Assembly: GCA_021464245.1 (NCBI GenBank)
Contig: JADCRB010000068.1
Coordinates: 13,989,351 to 14,053,350, forward strand
DNA length: 64,000 nucleotides
Origin: Carallia brachiata
Lineage: Eukaryota; Streptophyta; Magnoliopsida; Malpighiales; Rhizophoraceae
Direction of reading: 5' to 3'
This document shows, piece by piece, positions 34,202 through 45,242 of this stretch (positions are counted from its first letter, which is position 1; each line of letters starts with the position of its first letter). Both the position numbers and the translations under genes were made by a program. Under the pieces are notes generated by a model. It did not search any database. It was not told where the DNA came from and saw nothing but the letters and a program-made list of their open reading frames with translations.

Positions 34202-34402
34202 TCAATCATCCTTCCTAACCATGAAGCCCCAAAGCACCATCAGCACCATCAGCATCGTCAGCCCCGTCAGGAAGAAAACGCCACCAATTAGAGACCTGGA
34301 AGGTCTTGGGCATGGAGTCAGGTCTTCCGCAAGCAGAGTGAGCAATTCCGAAAAAGTTTTGAGGAGACAACAGACTAAACACAACAATAGGCAAGACAGC
34401 AT
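34202..34402 (-). CDS. Family B small hydrophobic protein, open frame of 66 residues
   Basis: ATG at 34402 (conserved with the copy at 53466), stop TGA at the left end (34202-34204). The product begins MLSCLLLCLVCCLLKTFSEL, passes through DLTPCPRPSRS and ends with a second hydrophobic stretch (FFLTGLTMLMVLMVLWGFM) and basic-acidic VRKDD. It has two membrane segments flanking a Cys/Pro-rich turn; the first could act as a signal anchor. Broken relatives lie at 11528, 14121, 53317 and 53466. A second long frame on the same strand (DGADDADGADGALG) arises from the same triplet-like tract and is probably a shadow. Function unknown; whether it is expressed is unknown. Confidence 0.45.
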   Translation of the reverse strand: MLSCLLLCLVCCLLKTFSELLTLLAEDLTPCPRPSRSLIGGVFFLTGLTMLMVLMVLWGFMVRKDD

Positions 34403-34448
34403 CTTTCTCACTTTCAATTTGGCTTACGGACAAAAACACTCAAGGTGA

Positions 34449-37424
34449 ACACTTTCCTTGAAAAAACCGGAGGTATATATAATAATTAGTATAAGACTTA
34501 CGCGATGTGTAAGTTTATTAAATCTATTAAAAATTTTATTTTTGTTTGTTTGAATATAAAGAAGCAAATTTATTAAAGATAAAATTTTATTTTTCTTTGG
34601 GTTTTGGGAGTAGTCTTTTTCGTTTTTGTCTTTTATTTTTCTATTTAAGAAAATTTTATAATTATGTAAGTTTAATTACAATTAAAGTAGATCTTAAGAA
34701 TCAATAGAATCTTTATTTAATTACAATTTAATTTATATTGATTGATTTATAAATTAGGTAAGCTTTATGTGCTTACGTTGGACACACGCGACCGTATAAG
34801 TTTATGATATTTTCGTAGATAATACTAATTTGAATTTAATATTTGTGATATTTACTTATAATTTTCTAGGGGGCGTGATATGTTTCTTTCGAGTTAATGC
34901 ACGAATCCCCAAACCCAGAGAATAGGCTCTGTTGATTTGTGAGTCTTGATGTCTGCTATTTTTGTGATTAAAATTTAGTTTTTTTTATATTTATGGTAAA
35001 ATTCAGTCATAAATTCCTCCGATTTGATGAAATTACTAATCTTTTATCTTCCTTTTCCTAGATAAAAGTCGACACCCTTTAGCAAGTTTAGCGGGTGTTC
35101 TACGTGTAAGACAGTAGATATGCAATGGGTACGAACCAATGAAGTGATTGACTTTGGAAGATATTGACCACAAGAATTAAGAACATGTCAATAAAAAATG
35201 AAGTGTACTCCTCTATTGTGCAAAAAAAAATTAGAATTTCTTTTCGAGTTAGAGCAAAGGAATCTAGGAGTTAGATTGTTTTCCTTTTCAAAAGACGAAA
35301 AGGAGAAATTAAATTTTAAGTATTTTTTTTGTTTTTCAAAAAACCAAAAAAAAATGGGAGAAAATTTTTTTTCTTTTGGTTTCTCTTAATTTGAGAAACT
35401 AGCACGTGATAGAAATAGAAAAAAAAAAAAGAAATTTTCTCTCTACTTCCACTTTATATGTGTAAAAATAAAGTATTTTATTAGTAACAATTGCTTTTAC
35501 TTTTCTTTTTATATTTTGATTGGTCAAATATATTACAGATTTATCATTAAAAAGTATTGACATATTAATTTTTGATTAGTAATTGTAAAAAAAAAAATAA
35601 CTGTCTTTAATAAATTCTAAAAATAAATATAGATAGCTAAGTATAGTTTTGACAAGCACATTAGAGGTTTTTAAAAAAAAAATTGAAAATTGAATTTGGT
35701 TAATTGATTTTGAAACGATTTTTTATTTTACATAATTGAAAATTTTGATTTAGAAATGATTATAATAATTCAATTCAGTTAATCAAACTGTGAACACTGA
35801 TAATATGCACACTAGCAACACTGATTTTCGTTCCTCATAGTATATCTATATAACAATAATATAAAGGAAAATATTAGAGAAACTTTTCTCTTATTTCACT
35901 TCTTTTATTAATAGATTTTTTTGGATATTTTAAAAATAATTTTGATGTTCATTATTAAAAAAATTAGTATTAAGATCTACTCAATTAATTGCTAATCAAG
36001 TCATTCAATTTAGGTATTAAATACTCAACAAATTCATTGAATAATCAACATCATTCATGAAAACGAGGAATTGTGTATCAAAAAATTCAAAGAGATAAGA
36101 GTTTCATTACACTGTTTAAACTAGCAACGTAATTCATCTAATGACATATAACAGTTTATCTATTTTTTTCTTTTTTTAAAATTTTAATTATTTAACAGTC
36201 AATATAACTTTATCACTACTTAGTAATTTCCAAGAGTTATATGCAATTTAATAATTGATTAACTAATAATATGGTTATTCTAACTCATAAATAACATTTA
36301 AATATTTACAACTCATAAATAATTGACCAATCAATAAACAATAATCACAATAATACAAAATTTCTTGAAAATTAAAAAGTATAACATGAAGCTAATACCT
36401 ATCATTAAATATTATTATTGCCTCTTAACAACACTAAAACTGTCCATTCAATAAAAAAGAAGCTATTGAAGTTTGGACATCAATCTATGATGGATCTGAA
36501 CTAGGTAATTTTTATTACTCTTTTGCGTGGCCTCACAATATTTATAGTTATAATTTCTATATTTAAGAGTTAAGATATTCTAATAATTTATATATTTAAT
36601 GTTTTAATAACAATCAATCAATATTAATCTTCATTATGAAAAATAACAAATGTTAACTATTATTAAATACATTTATGACCCTTTATTACTTTATAGTGAA
36701 AATTTACAGATAATGGATTGTATAGTATTAGGGTAGAAGAAATATTAAGATATTTGTAAAAGACAACTAATACATGGAAATCAATTCTATATTACAATAT
36801 TATAAATGAAAATCTTATTTCACTCGTTATATTAATTATATTTAAAAAAAATTAAATGACAAAAAAAATATATAATTAATGACAGAAATCCAAATTATGA
36901 CTAATTATCATAAATGATTTTATAATCTTTTTAAGAATTATTGCCACAAATTATTGTCATAAATTATTAATAAAAATGATTTTGTAGCTATTCATTAATA
37001 ATATTGCATACCTTCTTTTCATTATAATCTCAATTTAGTCTTATTAACTTCCATCTTCCATTGCTTTTTTTTCCATCTTCTTAATTTACTCATTAATTCT
37101 AGGCAATAAAGTTTCTTAAAGGATATTAATTACAATAAATAAAATTTATTCCTATTGTCATGTGTTAGATCATAGATGAAATATAAATCCTCTCTCAAAA
37201 AGTCGTTTGTGGTAGTAACTTGCTTTTCAACGAGATTATTATGCTGCTACAGAATCTCCACATTTGTGACACTATCGGCAAAAACTTATATGTTCTGTAT
37301 TCCTCCTTTCTCTCTTTCACAGAAGGAGTATTCTAATTTTTATTTTGTTTATTTTTGGTACTTTTATTTTCAACAAAACAAAAAAAATGCATGTTACTTA
37401 ATAATAATTTAAAAAAAAAAAAAA
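34449..37424. other. AT-rich intergenic DNA
   Basis: No credible gene. ORFs here are low in complexity (Lys/Asn/Phe-rich). 34560-34760 shares AGAAAATTTTATAATTATG-AA and AATTACAATTAAAGTA with 51710-51800, suggesting an old dispersed repeat. Confidence 0.35.
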
Positions 37425-37755
37425 AAAAGACAACCTGACTACATAATGGCCATTAGATATTGAGACCGGGACTCGACTGGGCGATGATGTGGATTTGGGA
37501 CCCACAAAAAGAAAGTCACAAAAAATGCCCAATTTTGAAATGAAATTTAAAAATGTTAGGGTTTTCAAGTTTGAAATTTGAAATACAAACATTCTCCAAA
37601 AACAAATTTAAGAAAAAATAATAGAGCAAAAGAGGCAGGTTTGTTCGATAATGGTTGTAAGAGGCCGCGACAAATAATAATCTAGTTTTAATGATAATTG
37701 ATGGAAAACTCTGATTTTATTAATAATTGTGATTGCTAGCAAATGGAAGTAACCC
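37425..37755. repeat. Second copy of the 33.6 kb segment
   Basis: Direct counterpart of 33580-33930 (TGGATTTGGGACCCAC, AAAGAAAGTCACAAAAAATGC, AATTGTGATTGCTAGCAAA). After AGTAACC the similarity ends. Confidence 0.75.
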
Positions 37756-38384
37756 AATTTTATAAATGAAAAAATGAGATAAAAGAATATACGTCTTTAT
37801 TTAATTGCTAATCTATATCAATTTTATTTTTCAAATATTTAACTTTAAATTTTAATTATTTTTTTGTTTTAATAATACTGTGCCAATACACTTAATCAGA
37901 CATATTATATATAATTACTGTAAAATGATATTCATAATATTCAATACTAGTAAAATAAACAATAGACATCTAATTATAATATTTTTTTACTAAATAATTA
38001 TTTTTTATATTAACTATGAAAATTATTAGGTGTATTGCACCATCAAATATTTTTAAATTAATCAAAATTTTAATTATTCACATTCAGAATAATTGCTTTT
38101 AGTAATATGCAATAGTTAATATAATAAAAAATAAAAATTTAATTTTTGTATTAAATAAAAATATCACAAACACTTACTTTAAAATTTGGCCAAATCCAAT
38201 CCAAAACCCAAAACACTCGACCAAATGTAATATGAGCTCTAAAATATCCGAGATCTAAACTCAAAATATTTGAAAGCCAAAACTCAAATGATCTGACAAG
38301 ATATGAAACCAAAATAATTTAAAATCTAAATAACTGGATCCCTAGCCGTCCATTTGTCACCACTAAATGTAATCAATAATTGTT
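37756..38384. other. AT-rich intergenic DNA
   Basis: No gene. 38180-38330 shows a loose repeat of (A)AA(C/T)CCAAAA(T/C)-type words. Confidence 0.3.
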
Positions 38385-38488
38385 CTATTTAAGTAATTAC
38401 ATTAGATACATAATTTATAAATTGTTGAACATATAGTTAAACATTATTTATCTTTTAGAGTTTTCAACAAGATGCAAGCTACAAAAGA

Positions 38489-38536
<48 letters not shown>

Positions 38537-40010
38537 CAAATATTTTAACATATTAAACATTATATAATTCCTTACCACTGTAATTGAAAAAAAACATAAT
38601 TATTATTATAGAGAAACAAGATCTTAATATCTAAAAAAATTACGAATTTTACGTACATTATAATCTTTAAAATTTTATAACTTAAGTTAAAAAAAAAAAT
38701 TGTCGTAATAAATTTATCACATCTTTGAGTTGAATAGAGAGAAACCATTAATACTCGTGGCGTAGCGTGATGACAAGACAGTGATGCTGACATACAGATC
38801 TATCTCACCTTAATAATCAGGGGTAAACCAATAAGCACATCCCAATTAACATATTTAATTGAAATCATAAAAAGAGAATTTTAGAAATAAGTAAATTCAT
38901 TTTACTTTAAAAACTAAAAACTAAATCAATCTGGAGCAGTTGTAGCCTCGCCGCCGCCACCAATAATCACCGGCGAATGCCAAATCAAAATCACTATAAG
39001 TAAATAATATATGGAGAAGATATAAACAATTAAAAATAGAAAAGGAAGTGGATTCGACAGATCTGGATGACGCGGAGGAGGGAGTAACGAGAGAGGAGGT
39101 CTGAACGCTGACGGAGGCGTCGACCAATGCGGCAGGCTGGACGAGCTTCCTCTGTAACTCGACGGTGGAGATGGAAGGCCTCCAAGTCTCCGCCGGCGAT
39201 TTGCTTGCCAGTTCAGTTGCCGCCGGTGCTTAGACTGCAGAAGAAAATTTCGGCACCTGGTTTTGTCGTCTCAAATTTTGATTGCAAAAGCAAAATTCAA
39301 AAAGCTTGATATCTCAAAGTCCTTGTAGATAATATGATCGTTTCAGCCATGAATTCTAGGAGGTTGGTTCGATTTCTAAGATAACCTCTCGGTGCGACTT
39401 CTTTGATTCAAAGTTTAGTTTAAAATTTTCAGTTTTAGTTAAATTATATTTATTTGAAAACTTATTCTTTTATAAATTTTAATTAAATATGTTTAACCAT
39501 TCAAAATGGTAATTAAGTAATAAATTAATGTATTTTCACGTCAGTGAACTGAAATCGCGTTTTTGCGTTCGCATTTTCTCTAAGAAAAGCTGAGTGACCA
39601 TCAAATATAAGAAATGATGTGCGACATTAAGTATACAGCTCAATAATTATTATAATTTTTAATAATAAAACTACACTCAATTTTATTAGTGCTCGAATGA
39701 TAATCTGCTTATGTCAGCTTCAATATCTTGTCATCGCGCCATATCAATAGTATTGACGGTTTCTGTTTATTTAATTTAATGTCGTGATTAATTTATTATA
39801 AAAAATTTCCACAGAACCTAACTTTTAAATTTATAAAGATTATGATATATTTGTTAATTTATGCAAAAATTATGATTTTTTTTAATATTAATTTGAAAAA
39901 CAATCAGTGGAAGAACACGATGCAGGAGTTGCCATTATGAAACTTCCGTGACCTTCCTGATGCACAACTGTTTTGACCATCCTGCATTTTGAAACACCCT
40001 TTAACTGTCT
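38385..40010. repeat. Second copy of the subtilase upstream segment, split by about 1.27 kb
   Basis: 38385-38627 and 39895-40010 together correspond to 19130-19520. Homology stops after GAAACAAG near 38620 and resumes at AAAACAATCAGTGG near 39898. A long (AT)n run lies at about 38492-38532. The extra DNA between contains the GC-rich patch listed separately. Confidence 0.6.
38925..39330 (-). other. GC-rich coding-like patch inside the 38.6-39.9 kb insert
   Basis: On the minus strand a frame reads VELQRKLVQPAALVDASVSV, then QTSSLVTPSSASSRSVES, with G+C content far above the surroundings and Ser/Val/Ala-rich wording, ending at a possible splice point near 39050. Upstream, the same strand has an in-frame stop near 39232. 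I do not recognise the protein. It may be a captured gene fragment or a remnant exon. Confidence 0.25.
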
Positions 40011-40703
40011 TAGTAATAATGATAAAAGCATGCCTCAATTCGAATGAATTTCTTAGATTGATTCACCACTCACTAACGTTTCCTGACCTCAACACCTATT
40101 TCCAGTCGAGGGCGGGAATGGAGAGAGTTTACATGGTGATTGATGGCAAATCAATGGAAACCTATAATAAATTCCCTTCCTAATAACAGAATCCAAATGT
40201 TAAAATAGCCCTCTAGCTAGGATCTAATATCATATGGTGCTGCAGATGACATACAAGGAGAAAATTGTTCAGGAATGTATGGTAACTGAGTTACCGAAGT
40301 AAAGAGGGCAACTGATGTCCACTGACCCCTGTAGTGTAGAAATGTGTCATAATTATAATTAGCCGTGCATCTTCACTCTCAACACTCAACAACAAAGACG
40401 CACAGAGCAAATGCAATTCGCAGAGTGAATAACAGATTCTAAACTGTCCGCCGAGCATAATTTACGACTACATAATGTCAGAGAGCTGCACTGAAAATAC
40501 CTTTCCTGACAGATTGACCCAGCTGAATATCCTACACCAGCAAAGACAGCGACAAATAATCACAAGACAGCCACATTAAATTACTTCCAGCTCACAGTTT
40601 GAGCAAACCAGTCATCATTTTCAGCACTGTACACAAAGACATTCCCCCAAGTAAAATCTGCAACAACAACAACTACGATTCTATGTTGGCCCTTGGTATG
40701 CAG
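40011..40703. other. Probable 3' UTR and 3' flank of the BAH-PHD gene
   Basis: 40250-40700 is less AT-rich than most intergenic DNA here and lies directly after the stop codon of the minus-strand BAH-PHD gene, so it probably includes that gene's 3' UTR. No other gene. Confidence 0.4.
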
Positions 40704-43396
40704 TCATCTCTTCCGGCGCTTAGCCTCTAGCTGTAAAGTTCATTGATTTTAATTAGTTAAAAAATGAATAGTAATAAATGAAGTGATGAGGTCAAAAAAG
40801 AGGACCAATTTGATGAAATATAAATTTCAAATTTTACAGACAAACAACAAGCCTCAATGCATGCAACAAGTTCTCTGTTTATGTAGAGGAGCCTTTCCCA
40901 AATATTCAGAGTGAATACTATGCCACTAACCAGCCAATATTCTGAAACATTCACAAACACACAATAGCAGTATATTTTCCGTTCCACAAGGCATACTTAA
41001 AACCTTAGCTAGTAGCTAAACCCTCAAATGGAGAACAATTTTCTCATAGTCATCTGGAAAGAGTCTTTTGATAGGTCAATTACATACTCTGTAAAACTGA
41101 ATCAGAAAGAGATTCCTTATTGCAAAAAAAAAAAAAAACGGCATTGGTACTCAAAAACATTAAAGCAATCGGAAATATTAAATATCAGGGAGGATAAACA
41201 ATGCATGATTTTCAAGGGAAAAAAAGTCCAACCAAGCAATTGTTTACGATTAGGCAAGAGGGAAGTTGGAGGATGTGTTCAACACAGGAACTCCACACTC
41301 AGGTGAAGTAAGGTCATACGAAACTACATACATAGTAATTAGTTGAAACACCTTCACAGTTCTTGTTTGAGGGAATTAAAGACAAATTCAATCACCCTAA
41401 GGACAAATGTTTAGACAATCACATGGGATTTCAAATAAAAGCTGACAGATTGATCAAACAAGTTTGAAGCGTCACTACCTTACTAGCTTTTACAAAGTTA
41501 CAGACATCATCCACTATAATTAACGATGGAGGCACCTTTGGACATGAATCCATTTTCATTCAAACACAATGGAATAATGCAATTTCGAAACAAAAGATGA
41601 TTTTATATTATTGACATACTAATCTTGAGTTAGAATGCTAGATATCACATCATCACCAAACCAGAAGTTGGCAAATCTGACTAATAGACCAAAATACACG
41701 AGGCTCAAGAACTTGGAAACTGAAGAATCAACAACACATGAACAAAATATAAATAATAAACATGCAGGTCATAATTTCTATTATGGAGATACCAGAATCG
41801 CCAAATGACCCCCAAATATTAGTACAGATAACAAAAATGTGATATATCCATGCATGGTGAATGGGGTCATGATCTCAAACTGGACAGCAAGAAGTTTCAC
41901 CTTGCCATCAGCTGCTAGAGATGCAGAAAAACCATTCTGTGATCTTTTTACATTGCCATCTGATGCACATTCAGAACACACAAAGTGATCAAGTTTCTTT
42001 GCTTCCTCAATGGTCATGCCCACGCAAGCAGGATGATACCTAAAAGACCATGTGGATTGGCCATTAACCATATAAAAACCTATGAAAAAGTTGAAAAAAG
42101 AATAGCACGAGACTGCGGAATGGAAAGAAATCTACAAAACTATAAAACCATCGGCTTCAATGCCAGTCACTGGACAGTTGTCAAAGATATTCTAACCACT
42201 CAATTCTCTATCAAAAGGATCCTGTACCTTTTTATTAGTATGTTTCTCTGAAATTACAAACAAACCAATGATTATGACTTTTCTTTGCCCCAGAAAATAT
42301 TTCTAGCGCATTTCCCTTGTTTCGGAATAAGCATTTTTTGAATGTTTCATACTTACAAAATAAAGATCTAGTTCATTAATAAAACAAATGAAACCCATAA
42401 GGGACAAAAAAAGAAAAAAAAAAAAAAAACTTCTTGCTCTCCAAAAATAAACAAACAAAAATATGAAAGTTTCTTGCCCTCCAAAAATAAAACTTCTTGC
42501 TCAAAACCAAGGAAAACGGAAAAATGAATGGAAAGAAAGCAACTTTACCAGTCCTTGCACCCCTCACATTGCACCATAAGGTCATCAGGGTTATATGGCA
42601 TCTCACAAGTGCAATACCTTGAAATTAAAAATAAAATAAAATAAAATAAAGGAATGAACATACATGAAAACAAAGAATGAAAAGTCGATCAATATCCAGT
42701 TTCTTCCCATTCAGCAAAGCAAACAACCGCATTTCAAAGAAGCAAAAACAAAGATGAAAAAGAAGAAGCCAGCATTATGGAAAGACTCACACAGCAACGC
42801 GGTCGGGAGTGAAGCCCCCAGTAGCAGCCTTATACTCAAACCTACAATAGTAATCCTCGGTACCCACATTCTCAAGCTTAGTGTAGTTCTTAAAAGGGTG
42901 GACTATACACTTCCCTTCGATAGTATGAGCGCTCTGAACGTCGTAATGGTCGGACAAGAAGAGCTCTTTGGCGCCGTGGAACTGCCGACGGCCTCCAAGG
43001 GACTCCTCAGGCCTGTAGTACCATCTGACCCTCACCTTCACGTTGTTCCTCATGTCCGCCTCGATCCCCTCGATTTTCGCCACGTACGGCGGCTTCCCAG
43101 TGTCCGACGGTCTCAATAACACACAATCCCCCACTAAGCCCTCCCCGAAAAATCCCCCAACCACCCACAAAAGAAAACCAATTATAAGTTATAATAACCA
43201 ACAAAAAAAAGAAACTTTACTTACTGCACAAACATATACATATGGTAACAAAGCATTGAATGAGTTGAAGCCAAAAAAAAAATAAAAAAATGGTACCTTT
43301 GACGACCTTGTTGGTGCCGCGAATGGTGTAGGAGTCGAGCTCTCTCTTGCCGGTTTTGGGCTTGGAGGAGGGGATGCCGTGTCGGGTTTTGGCCAT
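40704..43396 (-). CDS. EBS: BAH-PHD chromatin reader, EBS/SHL family, 225 residues
   Basis: Exons (minus): 43396-43297, 43133-42791, 42617-42549, 42039-41901, 40730-40704 (TGA); 678 nt with phase kept. The product starts [24 protein letters not shown] domain follows (about 30-140: [53 protein letters not shown]). Next is a PHD finger with the Cys4-His-Cys3 pattern (about 148-200: [38 protein letters not shown]). It ends in a basic LEAKRRKR nuclear signal coded by a 27-base last exon after a 1170-base intron. Length matches Arabidopsis EBS (224) and SHL (228). The family binds H3K27me3 through BAH and H3K4me3 through PHD and represses flowering genes. EBS is favoured over SHL by the KSQNGF segment; both remain possible. 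Confidence 0.93.
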
Positions 43397-45242
43397 TTGG
43401 GTCGGGTCGGGTTCGTGTTCCTCCCAATCTTTGATATTTATTAAGCAAGGAAATGGGGATTTTGGGATTGGAGATAAACCCTAGATTCCCAACATCAGCA
43501 TGGGAATAGGGACGGAAATGAGCCACAGACGCAGAGCGAGGGCGAGGACGCACATACAGAGGATAGGACAGGAGATTGTGAGCCTTATAACCCACCTGAG
43601 TCAGAGACCTGAGCTGATATATATTTGGTGGTTTATTATTATTATTATTATTATTACTACTTTTATACTATTTCATCTTAATTTGTGAATTTCTTGAAGT
43701 AAGAAGACTGATCAAATTTTCTTTTATTAATTAATTTAAGGCAACACTTTAAAAATTATCTGCTCATAATTTGTTATAAGAAAAATGTTGAATGATAGAT
43801 GCATCAATTGGTCAGTAATCTAACACTTTTGTCTTTGTAAACTGTTAGTTGCTTAAATTAAACAAGTATTTATCATCTAGTAGAGTTTAATTTAATGATT
43901 ATAATTAATAGGATTCTTTTTTTTTAAATCAAATAATTGGATTCTCTTCTTGCAGGTAAAGGTATAAAAAAGTGAATACCCAATAACCCGACTCGAAATC
44001 ATTTGAAAAATTTATGTTAGGAGCTTGACTTTTCAATTCCAAGTTAAAAATAACTTGAAAAATTTGGATCGAACTAAGTTAAATTTGGATCACTTATTAG
44101 ATTAAGAGAAAGACAGAAAAGAAAAAGATTTTTTCACTTTTTATCCTGTCTTATCTCTTCCAAGTTCTAATTGGTACTTTCTGTAGAATATATATATATA
44201 TATATGACAAATAATGCTAAATTTAAAAATTTAACTTATTATACTAACAAATTTTTTATTTAACTAAAATATTTCACTTTAACAAAAAGCAATTTAAAAA
44301 ATCACAATACAGTTTGAATTTGACCTGAATCTAATTAGAATCCAAGCTAAAATCAAGCTAAATATAACGTGATTAAATAATAATCCAATTTAAAATAACT
44401 CTAACCTACACGACTCGATTCAACCGACTTCTTGGCCCATCTACTTACAAGTCATATTAGTTGAAATGCTCTCTGATATAACCCAGTGTGGCCGCACTTC
44501 ATCAATGCCAGAAACTGCAATCCATTATCAGCGGCTGAAAGAAATTTACTGGCGAACCAATAGATCAACGGAAATACTTTTTGAGAATACAACTGTAAAA
44601 ACAAATTTAATAAAAAAAATCAAATTTAATAAAATCTAAATAAATTATTAAATATTATTAAATTAATCACATATCTTCTAAATAACTTACTAAGTGTACC
44701 TACATAATTTTGCTTAAAAATTAATTTACAGCTTTGCTTGCATTAGAATTACACACAGCCAGCAGAGAGACAGAGATAAATTTAGGGAGCAGTGTGCCCA
44801 AGTTCACACCATAATTTAACCAGAAAATGGGAGCGGTAGTGTACGTAAATAGAACTCTACTGGATATTCCATTACAAATCCCAATACACAATCATCATGA
44901 GTGCTTCGCAGCTCATAATAGAAGCATAGCAGTTATACTAAAATCATAAGATGCAGAAAACGAGAGCGGTATTGGCGGTTCTAAACACGAAGCTAATCAT
45001 TAAAATTAGCTACAACGATGTCACAACGAGCACTTTTATTGTCCAGTTCATTATCTGCAACTAAGGGACCATAGCGCATTTATTTTCAAATCACAGTATT
45101 CATTTTTCTTAACCACGGAACCAGCCACGCAAAGCACCGCCATTTGTATACAAGAACAAAAGATTTCGAGTAGAATTCATTCACCAAGTATAAGCAGTAG
45201 CTTAAACACCAGTCACATGTGCGGCGATCCTAATCCGCCCAG
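43397..45242. other. Intergenic region between PUX and EBS genes
   Basis: 43397-43600 probably holds the 5' UTR and promoter of the EBS-type gene. A (TTA)n run lies at about 43634-43657 and a (TA)n run at about 44188-44207. 44750-45242 has mixed composition and is probably the 3' UTR of the PUX gene. No gene between. Confidence 0.45.

Noticed and set aside
34215..34439. Second frame with DGADDADGADGALG
   Set aside because: It comes from the ATG-CTG-type triplet tract of the family B gene. The other frame keeps the conserved PCPRPSRS and hydrophobic segments across copies.
42664..43119. Plus-strand open frame of 151 codons
   Set aside because: It is antisense shadow of exon 2 of the BAH-PHD gene.
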